A stretch of 64,000 bases of DNA from Oxytricha trifallax (taxonomy: Eukaryota; Ciliophora; Spirotrichea; Sporadotrichida; Oxytrichidae): contig ARYC01017409.1 of NCBI GenBank assembly GCA_000711775.1, positions 18,157 to 82,156 on the forward strand, in the 5' to 3' direction. Made by a program: the position numbers and the translations under genes. This document shows positions 45,207 through 56,620 of the stretch, piece by piece. The notes beneath the pieces are model-generated. The model searched no databases. It was not told the DNA's origin and saw only the letters and a list, made by a program, of their open reading frames with translations. The stretch's first letter is position 1, and each line of letters starts with the position of its first letter.

Positions 45207-46100
45207 TCAATTCCTGAACTTCTCGGTGAGCTTTTTAAGTTCGTCTTGAAACTTAATGGTCATAACTCTGATTGGTCCGATGTCTTCGATTCTCTTCATC
45301 CATTTATCTACGTTTGGGTACTTCTTAGTATCTATATTCTGTTCGATTATTTCTATGACGTTTATCAACTCATTCCGTAAAAATAAAAGTTAAATCTCTG
45401 CTAAAATTAAGTCAAGTTATATATCTAAAGTTAAGTAAAATTATGAGATTGAAGAAAGCAATATCAGCGATTGAGAAGTCATAGCCGCACAGATATACTT
45501 TCCCTCCCTCTAAATGCGATTCTAAGTTAGGAACAATAATGTTAAAGAATATCTCTCTTTCCTTTTGCTCTTCAGTTTCGCTATACATTGACTCCTCCTT
45601 ATCAGCGACTCCCTTTTCAAGAAGAATCTTTTCGATTTTTAGCTTGGTCAATCTATCGCTGTTTCTCTTGACCATCCATTGGATATATTCTAGGTATTAA
45701 TCTATGAGCTTTCTCTTATCTCTGTTCATGTCCTTGATTGGGTAGAATTTTTCATCTACGATCTTAGTTTTGCAAATGAATTTGTAGAGGTGAGGGGGAT
45801 CAGCTAGAATTGTCTGGAAACCATCAATTAAACAAGGCATCATCTAGCTTGGATTAAAACCAAGATAGTTTCTTATAAAACACTAAAGTCTTAAGGAAAT
45901 TAAGATTCAAAAATAGCTTATAATTTTAGATAGTAGTCCATGCTGTCTTAACTAAAAATATCAACTGCATCAAATTAGTAAGGGATCTCGTTTAGTTCTA
46001 GGAGAGCACACACTGTTCTAACTTCTGGTACAAAGTAGTTTCCATAGACCTTCATAGTAGATTATTGATCTTTCTGGCCTGGTATCGGTCCCTTTAACAT
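45207..46100 (-). CDS. glutathione S-transferase
   Basis: Cytosolic GST: conjugates glutathione to electrophiles. N-terminal thioredoxin-like part MKVYGNYFVPEVRTVCALLE with LNEIPYQFDAVDIF (ATG at 46055, or at 46100 with a short extension), NPSQMMPCLIDGFQTILADP (the cis-Pro/E-S-like region), then the all-helical domain: LEYIQWMVKRNSDRLTK, the GGKVYLCGYDFSIADIAFFN segment with the family's N-capping box (S-x-x-D), and WMKRIEDIGPIRVM. TGA 45209-45207. An IES at 45377-45440 is resolved; another gap at about 45860-45960 separates the first two segments. Theta-like by overall look; class not certain. Confidence 0.8.
45377..45440. other. IES in GST gene, pointer TTTTAC (coding strand)
   Basis: GTAAAA on the plus strand at 45377-45382 and 45435-45440. 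Removing 58 bp joins ADIAFFNLIIL to RNELINVIEIIEQN in frame. Confidence 0.8.
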
Positions 46101-46312
46101 ACCTGAATTTAAGGGGTTAACCAATTTAATATTAGATTATTTGCCATATGTATTATTTAGAAATTTTACTCTCACAAAATTTTGTTACTACTTTGGGGGC
46201 ATCTTTTAATTATTTCAATTATTAATAATGTATATTATAAATTTAGGGCAATTTCATAACAAATTAATAAATAATTTATTACGATAAACTTAACATATTC
46301 TCATACTCATAA

Positions 46313-48075
46313 TCAAATAAATAAGTTTTAGAAATAAGCTGCAAGAATTTTTTTCTTTTCCACTTCAACTTTAGAACTTGTATAGTTTGGTGGAAAAATT
46401 AGATAAATTTCCCTTCCACTAGAGTTAATTCCAACCAGCCAATAAAAAGAGTTGTTCATATGCTATTCCACACAATCTGGATCAGAGCTAAATGTCTCGT
46501 GAATTTAGTTTAGAGTAAGAACTAGTTCAGGTGTGAAAATTTCTTTAGTGATTAAGTTACTGAATTTCAAAGCCAGGTTCATTTAATTGAAGTACATGAA
46601 TCTCAAAGGGTCTTCTTTTGAGAGAACTTTCTGAATAATCTGATCTAATTAGTTGCTTATTGGGGGAGTGTGAAGATTCAAGAATTTAGTTAATTTATCA
46701 ACAAATTCATAGGTAAATTGATAGTCACTCTTGAAGAGTAAAGTTATCAATGTTTTGTGTCCTTAAAATACAAACAACTTAAAAGCCTCAATTTCACCAT
46801 CTTAATTCCTCAAGTAAACTCTTGGAGCAAAAATATCTACAAATTATTATTCACTTTGGATTGGAAACATAGGTCCAATGACATATTATAATGCTTTGGA
46901 GTTATATGGCTGATTCAAAACTCTTGAGTTAATTTTGCCAAAATTTGAAATGCCTAGTGCTTCATCAGCTCCCAGTAAATCATTGTGAGAAATGCTAATA
47001 TAGTTATCATTTGATGAGTCTTAAGTTTATGAGAAAAGATCAGTATTAATTTATTATTAACTCAAGTCATTTGCACTACCTGATTGCTGGCCTCTTATTC
47101 TTTAAGAATTACCTCCTTCTTTATAAGTGAAAGCCTTAATTCTTCTCTTATCTCTTGCACACTCCCCGCAACCCACAATATAGGAGTATAAAGTCTGAAT
47201 GTCTTAATGAGGCAAAGTACTGGAAATATAAAATTCCTCATGAAAAACCATGACATGCTGGATGTCATTCTCAAATTCATTTAACATGGAATTAACTAAG
47301 AGCTAAGTCTATAGGAATTATTTCTTTTCAATGGGGCAGTAGAAAAGACCTGCAAAGGAGATATTCCAAAAGAAGTTCTTCTCAAATTCACGAGTGAAGA
47401 AGTGATAGTCGAAGTTCTTTGTGAAGTCTTCTAAGATTGACTCAAAGTTATTCTCTGGGGTTTTACTCCATAAATCTCTTAGATTTCCGTGGAATAACTG
47501 GAAGTAAACTTTTTCTTCAAGACATTGTATTTAAATAGGTAATCTAATTTTAAAGCCATATTAAATCAAAAGTTTAGTTATAATAAACATCAAGAAGTTT
47601 GTAGAATATCTTTGAATCTTCTTCCCTAAACAGACTTACTTAGAATTTATTATTTGCAATTGTTTCTGACTCTTCTTTAGGGTCCTGTTTTGGACCATAT
47701 AGGGTTTCAGGGTGTGTGACCACTATATTAAGCCAAATGTTTTCTTCGATTTATTTCAACACATGGGTAAAGTTTAGAGTTGAAATGCATTCATTAATGA
47801 TTATATAAAAATCAACATAGTGTATGTTTCAAATTTTATTTGAAATAGGAAAAATTACTTCTTTTTTTTATTTAAAAAGAACTTTTGGCTTTATATTGCA
47901 CTGGTTCAGTATTATCAGTAAATGGCAAGAAAAATGAGACAATACCCTCACTAATTCCAACTTATTTTCTCTTCTCATGAATATCTGTAGAAATGGGATG
48001 AAAATACATTATTTTAGCATCTGTAAATTCTTCCTCCTCTGGCTTAGCTTTCTTTGGCTTAAGAGTAGGGTCCAT
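46313..48075 (-). CDS. CCZ1: CCZ1 (Mon1-Ccz1 Rab7 exchange-factor subunit)
   Basis: Subunit of the Mon1-Ccz1 complex that activates Rab7 on late endosomes and vacuoles. ATG 48075 (MDPTLKPKKAKPEEEE). Longin-type start DAKIMYFHPISTDIHEKRKQ and VGISEGIVSFF, then IEENIWLNIVVTHPETLYG, KIFYKLLDVYYN, FQLFHGNLRDLWSK, FWNISFAGLFYCPIEKKQF. The C-terminal third, highly family-specific, reads RFMYFNQMNLALKFSNL, then SFYWLVGINSSGREIYLIF and LAAYFQNLFI before TGA 46315-46313. A single open stretch of about 400 codons forms most of the gene; frame changes near 47570-47520 and 47800-47880 are unresolved IESs. Order and spacing of motifs match animal CCZ1. Confidence 0.85.
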
Positions 48076-48511
48076 GATGAAGATACTGCCAATTTTAATT
48101 TTACCTTAGAGACTTGCGAGCATTTTTTAAAGAGAATTATTATTGAATTTAATTTATAATTATATCTTTGAATTAAATGATAACTTTCTCTGCAGTGCTG
48201 AAAATGTACAAATTAACTAGCATTCAAATTAAATTCAAATCAAGTTAAGTAATATATTATATCACCATGTCATGTTTTGTTTAGTTTCAATTCAAGTATC
48301 ATAATCGCTATAATCTTCTTCACTATTTTAATAAATATTTTTAATCAAGTTTTATTGTAACTTAGGCTAAAGTTTTAAGCTTAAACCTCCAAGCAATCTT
48401 GCTTTCATTACACTACTACGAAATTACTAATTTAAACTCTATCTCAATTTAGGTGAACTTGTAGGAGATCCTGTGATATTATATAAACGTAAAATACTTT
48501 AGAAAATACGA
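48076..48511. other. AT-rich intergenic spacer
   Basis: About 435 bp between two minus-strand genes; no open frame or repeat of note. Confidence 0.5.
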
Positions 48512-50440
48512 TCATTAATTTGCTTAAAAATACATAAACAAAGAATTTATTATACTTGAACTTTCTTCCATAAGAATAGATTTATTCGTATTAACCTTAA
48601 GTTACAAGTTATTTCTAGTTATTGTTTAATTTATTTCATCTCTAATTCTTGAAATGCTTTGATTTAACTCATCTCGTGCTCTGCTGGTCTATTTCAAGTT
48701 TAAACTAATTCTATCTAAAATGTTCAAATTAGATGAATCTTGTGAATTAAAAGCGATTAATTACTAGTGTTTTTAGGAATCTTATTAAATCCTAGATCTA
48801 TTTGGACTCATTTGTCTAAGTAATGATTTCCTAAGATTAATTTGGATCATAGGTTGCTAGGGTTTCAAAACGCTAATCTATGTTTAGAGAGTGGGGTAAT
48901 TTTACAAGGAATTGTTTAAAACTTTATCAAAAGCGTCGTAATAGGAGGGGTTACGGAATTTCAAAGGAGAAATTTTGTTAATAGGATTTAAATTAGAGGG
49001 TTATTTTTACAAAGAGGAATCTTGGTATGGTTTATAGTTATTTTTCTATAAATTTTTATTGCTTAAATCACTTAATTTTTGGGAGGTATTAATATTTTTT
49101 ATAAGGGGAGATTCCTTTTGAATATTATTATCCTCATTGTTAAGTGGATTTGTTAAGAAAAATGAGGATTCATTATTTATTAGGATATTATTTGAATTTT
49201 AAGAGGGAACCTAATAATGCATAGCCTATTAATTTGTTGGAGAAATATTCTTCTTGGTATTTCCAAAGATTGAAATATTTTTTAAATTTGGCATTATTCT
49301 ATTCATTTACTGCTATTAACTTTAAATCTAAGCTAGAGACTTGTCTTATGTTGATCTGTTTAATAACCTATTCATACCATTCAAATTATTGATTTGTGAT
49401 ATTGACTGTACATTTTTATAACCCAGATCCAGAGAATTGTTAAGACTCAAATTTTATTTATTTCTACCCAAACTTTTAAGAATTTCAAACTCTATTCCAG
49501 ACCCTCTCGCCATCTTTATATTATTAAATGATTCTTCAATTTTCATTCTTAGTGGCGATTTTGAACTCTCATAAACATTTTGATCTGTATTGCCACTTAT
49601 AACACTATTTTTATAATTATCCCTTTAAGAATTGTATATCATTGAATTTTGAGACTATTAGCTCTTATACTACCACTTATCTTTTTAAGCTTGAGCCCGT
49701 TTCTCTATATCACCCTAGCGCATGTTCCTTCTTTGACTTAAGAAATCCTTCATTTAAGTGAAAGAGTGATTTTTTAAAATCGATTAGTAAGAATATTACT
49801 AGAGAAATTCTTGACCTCTGTTTCTAGAGGAGTCCTAATTTATTTCAGGAAGCTTTATCAAGTTTTATTCATCTTAAAGTCTACTCTTATTTTGGGATCT
49901 TTATGACTTGGAATTATTGGTGTTATGGTCAGTTCGTAACCTACCGTCGATACTCTATTTGAGCTGCAGTATTTTAGAATCAGGATTTATCATAGTTTTG
50001 CTCACACACATCGCCAGAGTTTCATCGTATTCGTAATCCGATGATTGAAGTCTACTTCTCGCATTTTCTCTTAACTCCTATTAATAGATAGAGTATATCT
50101 TTTTTCACATGGAATTAAATTAGCACTGAAATTCAATTAGTCATAAATTCATAATTAATCAATACACATAATTCTTTCTCGAGCTTCTTACATCTAAATC
50201 TCTAACTTTAGATTTTATGTCTCTCAAACATTACCGAATAAGTGGTTTATGGTACCTAATTGATATACCTTTTTCAAAATCCTACTTAAAATCTTAATTA
50301 GGAAATTGAATGATTAATTAATCGGCTTTATTTGAGATTGGTTACTTCTAGGTAGGAGAATCCACATAATCTTAAGACTATTATTCATTTTATTCTAGTA
50401 AAGAAGGTTATAGTTTTAATTTAAATTACTGTGCCATTCT
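48512..50440 (-). CDS. Asn/Ser/Gln-rich hypothetical protein
   Basis: With TAA/TAG as Gln the minus strand is open from about 50130 to TGA 48514-48512, over 500 codons in one frame. It runs from QQELRENARSRLQSSDYEYD, through NNSLDLGYKNVQSISQINN, SRIQQDSQKHQQLIAFNS and RISLNLKQTSRARDELNQSI to SSIINSLFMYFQAN. A preceding segment (SQDYVDSPTQKQPISNKAD to RDIKSKVRDLDVRSSRKN, about 50390-50180) precedes a frame change at 50150-50180. Disordered except for a helical coiled-coil-like end. No start codon fixed in frame. Function unknown. Standard-code translation hides it completely. Confidence 0.6.
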
Positions 50441-50938
50441 ATATATTATTAATAATAAAAACCAAATGATTTGGAAATTTATGTCACTGTAAACAAATTT
50501 ATAAATCGGGAAAATTGCAAATAAAAAATCTTTTTCTTGGAAAAATATTAAAATTTGGGTAAATTAGTATTTTTTAGCAAACTTGTTTAAACTGAATTAG
50601 GTGAATTTGTTTATAATTTTAATTTAAGAAAATTAATTTTAGTATTCATATAATTGTGATTTGTTCTATTATACATAATTGGGTTAAATGTAACAAATTA
50701 GCTTATTTTAAATTTTTCTCACTTATGAACCAAAGAGTTATTTTATTAGACAACTTAACTGAATTAGACATTAATATTTTTTAATTTTGCTTTCTCAAGT
50801 CAAATAAGCTGAAGCATTAATAAAAATAATTTTTATACTGCTTAAATCTGTGATTTTATTTAACATTATTCCATGATAATCATCGCAGTGATGTACAATA
50901 TTATTAAGAAATTAAAATCTGTAAATTTGATTTATGAA
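50441..50938. other. AT-rich spacer
   Basis: About 500 bp, very AT-rich, nothing supported. Confidence 0.45.
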
Positions 50939-51178
50939 TCAATCTTTTTGTTATATACTAGATTACTTAAAATTGAAATTACTATCCTTAATATTTTGGA
51001 CTCTCTTCATAAACTCATCAATAATGGCTTTACGACCAACTATCTTTTTTATGCCTTTTACTTTTTCCCACTAGGCAGCAACTCTACTTGGGTCATTTAT
51101 ACCCTATCTAAATTCTCCTTCGACCATGACTCCCTCTATTTTATTGTCATCTTTTTCTTAAATACGATAGTTTAACAT
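50939..51178 (-). CDS. small hypothetical protein (79 aa)
   Basis: ATG 51178 (MLNYRIQEKDDNKIEG) to TGA 50941-50939. Compact and charged: GEFRQGINDPSRVAAQWEKV, IKKIVGRKAIIDEFMKRVQN, basic tail. It could be a complete small gene in one segment or the last segment of a larger one. The hydrophobic plus-strand frame over the same bases is an antisense shadow. Family not recognised. Confidence 0.5.
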
Positions 51179-51485
51179 GCTTGTCATTTAATCAAAATAC
51201 TTAGATTTACGATCATATGACAAAATGAGAAATAGAAATATTAAAATTCCTTCATTTGTAATTAAATATGGATTAATTATGTTAAAAAATTCATATAAAT
51301 TTAACAAGATTTATTAAAATCTTCTTAATAAAAAATATTTATTTACTATATTATTTTTTTGTTCAGGCAATCATTATAGTAATGACAAAAATGTTAACTG
51401 AAACAAAAAATAAAGCATATTTGCTTGCTAAATATTATTCTAAAAAAATTTAAGATTCTATCATTCATTTATTAATTTTATTTTT
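51179..51485. other. AT-rich spacer
   Basis: About 300 bp, AT-rich; the end of the coiled-coil gene on its right may extend into it, since its last frame stays open. Confidence 0.35.
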
Positions 51486-54400
51486 ACTTTCTTAGATAAA
51501 ATTTACTAATTGTTTGTGGTCTAAGTATATCTACCAGGTCCATTCCTTAAATCTATTAATTAGCCTCTTTAAATCTTGATTCTCTTATATCCTCCTATAG
51601 GGTAATGGCCCCCTGGGGGGGGCCGCTAATATACTATTTTCTATAATTTTTTGCATGTTCTTAAACTCATTAAAACACCAAAGTAACATGTGAAAACTCA
51701 TCAATAAGCTCTCTAGTGATTTTTACAAGGAGTCTATGACAACACAGATCACAATAAATTTGTACAATTATATCATAAAATACATTAAATTTTGAATTAA
51801 AAATACTAATTTTTCTTCTCTATTTTATGTTTACTTTTTTATATTATTTCATCAATCTTATTCTAATATCAAGTTTAGCTGTTGTAATTGCTCCAAATGC
51901 AATTCTTAAGCTATTAGATCTATAAGATAACATAAAAATATTGCAGTTATGTTAATACAACAGCTAAACTTGATATTAGAATAAGATTGATGAAATAATA
52001 TAAAAAAGTAAACATAAAATAGAGAAGAAAAATTAGTATTTTTAATTCAAAATTTAATGTATTTTATGATATAATTGTACAAATTTATTGTGATCTGTGT
52101 TGTCATAGACTCCTTGTAAAAATCACTAGAGAGCTTATTGATGAGTTTTCACATGTTACTTTGGTGTTTTAATGAGTTTAAGAACATGCAAAAAATTATA
52201 GAAAATAGTATATTAGCGGCCCCCCCCAGGGGGCCATTACCCCTCCTATATAAGCAGTTAATGATATTTCGATATTGGATCAGAGTCAGGCATCATATGC
52301 AAAACCTAGGGCACCTAATGCCTGTTTAAACGTGTAGTTTGAAAGTTTCGCAGTTCATTATATACATCTGAGATTTTATGCTAGTCTAAGCGATGATTGG
52401 TGAGGACTGAATTGCAATTCTTTCTTAAGTGCTTCAATTAAGATTTTACATGTTTGTGTAGAGGATTTAATTAATAATCGTCATTTTATAGTTTAGAAGC
52501 GGATTTGTTTCTTTCTGAAGAATCTGAGAGATCGGCAAGCTGTAAAGGAGATTTTTAATCAAATTCATTATTTCTTTTGCTTCTTGTTGATTGAATTGAA
52601 CTATATTGAGAGTAAAAGAGAATTATATTATGAAAAATTAATAATTTTGTTGATTTTGCTTATGTGTGGGGTCTTTTAGACATAAACGATGGATTTACTG
52701 AAAGATTGAAATGCTATTTTGACTCTAATAGCTGTTATTAAACGTTCTCTTTATTTCTGATTCTATCAAGCATCTATTTTCTAAACTATTAATACTATGT
52801 CTAAGGCTTTTCCTAAGCACTTTTTAATTGCTTATTTTCACTGATATTTCGCATAGTAGCTGCTTGCATAAAAGACGAATAATGCTTTGTTTAAGCTACT
52901 ATTGGACTATTTGCAGCAGAATATTCAGATGATGCATTTACCTTACTCTTCTTACTCAGTTAATTAAAACTAATGTTTGAAAATTTCCCATTCATGTTGC
53001 TATAAGGGCCTCCTCGCTCAATTTAAAATGACTGCGACGATGCATTTATTATTCTTCGCTTTTGCTATGACTGAGCTCTAAAATTGCTTGTCAAGTTTTA
53101 ATATTTGGTGCTTGCATTTGTTGACTTTTCAATATTGTCACTTGACAGCCTTACTCCCGATAATACTTGATCTTTATTACTAAAAAGACTATACTACTAT
53201 GGGTTATCTTTTCTTTTTTGTGTAAGAAAATTCATTCTGTATAGTCCAGCAGCATTAGTCTTAGGACGATTTACATTAATCTATAGATTATCTTTATTAT
53301 AGCAATTTTACTACGAACTCATGAGTTTCTTTCTTTTCTTTATTAAGTTAACTTCATCATCTTCTTTGATTTCTTAAATGTGATAGGTTTAATTTTGCTA
53401 ACTATATTCCTAATTTTTATCATGAATCTCATCATCCTCATTTTCTTAATCGTCTTCGAGAAGAATGAATCCACTTAAGTGCTCTTAAAGCTTTGTTTCA
53501 TAAATCTAAGGGTTGTTGTCAACATCAAAAGAGTTCAGTGGATTTTGATGATCTAAAGTGTCCCTCTCATTATTGTTCATGGTGCTCTTTTTCCAGCTTC
53601 TATTTTTCTATTTAGAAGCACTTTCATCTTTCTTAATAGATATAAGCCTATTAACTCTTGACGCAATGTCAAGCTATACTTTGTCCTTATTTCTCAAGAA
53701 GTTTTTCTTTTTATAGTTTAGATAAGCATTTTTATCGTTATTGCAAATTCCCACTATGTATTCGCTATCTTTAATGGAATTGTCTATCTTGATGTTTATG
53801 CCTTATTTAATTGCCATATCTATTATATCAAATTTCTACTCAATTTTCTTGGAGATTGAGGTATCTCTAGACTCCTCCTAATACCTCTAATTTTCGATCG
53901 TTTGGCATTCCAAAACTGGATGGGGTGTACAATTCTGGAATTTTTTGAAATTCCAGCACCATTCTGGAACACCAGATCCAATGAATCTGGAATTCCAGAT
54001 ACAGAACTGGAATTCCAGATACAATTCTGGAATTCCAGTTCTGTGCAGGGGTATTTCAATATATGATCTCAAATATAATTATAGTTATAATGGATTTTTT
54101 ATTAAAAAAATTATACAATATAATTTTATATATTATCATTAGTCATATGTTTAAATGAATTATTTATTGAAATATGATCAATATTTTAATGTTTTTTCAT
54201 AAAAAGTTTAAATTTTAAACATTAATCTTTTATCTCTATTGCTATTATTTTTACATATAAAATTTTCATTTGTCTATTTATTGAAAATTCATCAATAACA
54301 TTAATATCTAAATCTATAGCATTTATAAACTTTTCTTAATGTTGATTTTTTATCGGTTCAATTATACAATAAACATAAATAAGTAAAATATTTTAAGTTT

Positions 54401-56068
54401 TGAAGTTGTTTTCCTGTTGGAAAGTATTTCTATGATAATTTAATTTTTAAAAATATATATAATCCATAGTATAAAAAATACGTATTATATTTCCTGTTAA
54501 TTTAATTGTAATAAAGGTCGAGGGACGTGAGGGACATAAAATTCAATCTTAAATGAAATTTTTTATTTGAAAATTTTGCATCAATAAAAAAACCATTATA
54601 TACTTTAATTTTACTAATAGTGATAAAATGAACTATTTAAAAATTAAAAAGCATTTGAGATATCCGCTTATTTGTTTCAGATGTTCATTTTAGAAATATC
54701 AAATATGTATTTTTATTTTTCACAAAATTATTTAAATTACAATGAGAATTCCTTTATAATTGCAATAATTGATACTACAAATAATAAGTACTTTTATTAA
54801 TTAAGCTTTAAAGACTCTTATTAATAGATTCAAGAAATATGATATATTTGCTAAAATTGAAGTGATTATTGAAAATATGTTGAATGATTAAATATTAATA
54901 ACATCCTAATTCTCAATATTTTTTTTATCATAATCTCTATTTTTAAAATTATTAAAAATAATATAATTATTCTTGATTTTATAATCATAAAAAAATATTA
55001 TTAGACTCAATTATTATTATTTTAATATTATAAATAGTTAATTTATTTGAAAACATTTAAATAAGATTTTTTAAAAATTTTAATTTAATAGATGAAATAA
55101 TAGTTTTATTATAGGTTTTTGTTATAAAACTTGAAAATTATTTATTGTGTCTAAAATTTTATAAATTAAATTTTATTTAAACATATCGTAAATGTTAACT
55201 AGATATATCTAAGGTAAAAATGATAAAAAATAAATTATTTATTCTTTTTCATCATACTTATACTTTCAGCAAAATTAAATTTTTCTTGTGATTCCAGATC
55301 CAATGAATCTGGAATTCCAGATACAGTTCTGGAATTCCAGTTCTGTATCTGGAACGTTTTTCACCATTCTGGAATGTTTTTCACCAATCTGGAATTCCAG
55401 AATGGTGCTGGAATTTCAAAAAATTCCAGAATTGTACACCCCATCCCCAAAACTTATCCCTCAATATCCAGTAAATATTCCTTTTCTTTATCGTTAATTA
55501 GATTCTCATATTTTTCAGTTTGATATTTTTTCTAGAGGTGGTCTTAACGACGCCTGAGTTCATCTCTTAACATTTTTTATTTCACATCTTTTTTAAATTC
55601 GGTATATTAGTCTTTCTTAAGTAAAATACGAGAAGTTGCGAGGTTTATTTCAAGCTAATAACTTAAATTTGTGATTAATATTTTTTAATGGTTTCTAAAA
55701 TTTAAAATTAATCATAATAGATTTATAGCTCAGTTTAGTCTCTTTGATTCTTATAAATGCTCTCAATTATATCTTAAGTAGAGAGTTTTTGAGATTTTTA
55801 TTCCTCAAACTTCTTAATAAAATTTTCAATTTTGTCTCTTCGTATTTCCTTCAAACGTCTTAATTGCTCTACATCCACAAATACCTAAGAAAATAGTCTT
55901 CTTTAAATAAAATATAGGTTATATAATGGCATACTTTAATAAAAAATAATAGATGATAAATATAATTTAACTTACGGAACCTCTTACTGAAGATCGACCT
56001 TTAGTTTTTCTTCGCATCAATATGAACTTTTTATCAAGGGCTAAACCCGGCTGTTTGGGTGTTTCCAT
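51486..56068 (-). CDS. coiled-coil / disordered protein gene split by two transposon-like elements
   Basis: ATG 56068 (METPKQPGLALDKKFILM), intron 55885-55975 (GTAAGT...TTAG), then VFVDVEQLRRLKEIRRDK, a frame change near 55640-55720, and coiled coil EINLATSRILLKKDQYTEF, LRDELRRRQDHLQKKYQTEK. The frame crosses an excised element (53918-55446): YLLDIEGQVLECQTIENQRY, then EYIVGICNNDKNAYLNYKKK, an acidic linker (LLEDDQENEDDEIHDKNQE), Ser/Asn-rich parts (RGGPYSNMNGKFSNISFNQL). It then crosses a second element (51600-52242): CLLIQED joins IRESRFKEANQQIQGMDLVD. The 3' end is not pinned; the frame is open past 51486. Function unknown; composition suggests a cytoskeletal or scaffold protein. Confidence 0.68.
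51600..52242. mobile_element. 643-bp near-perfect foldback element in coding sequence
   Basis: Ends GGGTAATGGCCCCCTGG and its complement. Two arms of about 286 bp (51600-51885 and 51957-52242) are almost identical inverted copies around a loop of about 70 bp. CTCCTATA flanks it at 51592-51599 and 52243-52250 (8-bp duplication). No coding capacity. Removing the element and one CTCCTATA leaves the host frame open. Confidence 0.93.
53918..55446. mobile_element. 1.53-kb element with CTGGAATTCCAG terminal arrays
   Basis: Terminal inverted repeats of about 150 bp, outer end GGATGGGGTGTACAATTCTG. Each terminus contains several copies of the palindrome CTGGAATTCCAG or halves of it (TTCTGGAA). The centre (about 54070-55280) is extremely AT-rich and non-coding. 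Flanked by CCAAAACT at 53910-53917 and 55447-55454 (8-bp duplication). Removal with one copy restores the host reading frame. Confidence 0.92.
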
Positions 56069-56620
56069 TAAAGAAGGTAAATTAATTAAACTAAATTATA
56101 ACTAAATACTCAATTAGATTTATTATAATTTTTTTTTAAAATAAGAAAAAAGCTTGATAAGCAAAAAGTCATTAATTACTAAATTAATTAAGCATATTTC
56201 ATCTATTAGTTATTTTTTGGGATTTTTAAATCAAATTAATTACTCAAAATGCTTTAAAACTCAATTCTTATAAAGCAATTTTAAACTGGATTTCAAAAGT
56301 CATAATTATTATAAGCAACTGCAGACATTAGTCCTTGATATTGCTAAAATAATTGATATTAAAAATAAAAAATATTGTTTATACTTTTGAAAAAAGTCTT
56401 GTCCAGTAGCTTTTGGGGAATAATTTGTCTTATTAAAAAACATTAGTCATATTATAAGCATGTGAGTCTCACATATTTATTATTTGAATATAGTCTTAAG
56501 GAGTTTCATTTGAAATTTAAGAAACAATTAAAAAGAAATTAGTTTTCCTTGAATTATAAAAAATAGTAAAAGTTTTAGCAAACTGAAAATATGTTAATAT
56601 AATTGCAATTCAATTTCCTA
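56069..56620. other. AT-rich intergenic spacer
   Basis: About 550 bp between the start of one minus-strand gene and the stop of the next; nothing recognisable. Confidence 0.5.

Noticed and set aside
50873-51175. Plus-strand 100-codon hydrophobic frame that looks like a membrane protein
   Set aside because: The minus strand encodes a charged 79-residue protein with ATG and TGA; hydrophobic antisense is a common artefact of charged coding sequence.
51600-52242. Inverted repeat as an assembly artefact
   Set aside because: It has a non-palindromic loop of about 70 bp and an 8-bp duplication outside the arms, as expected of a real insertion; long-read confirmation would still be useful.
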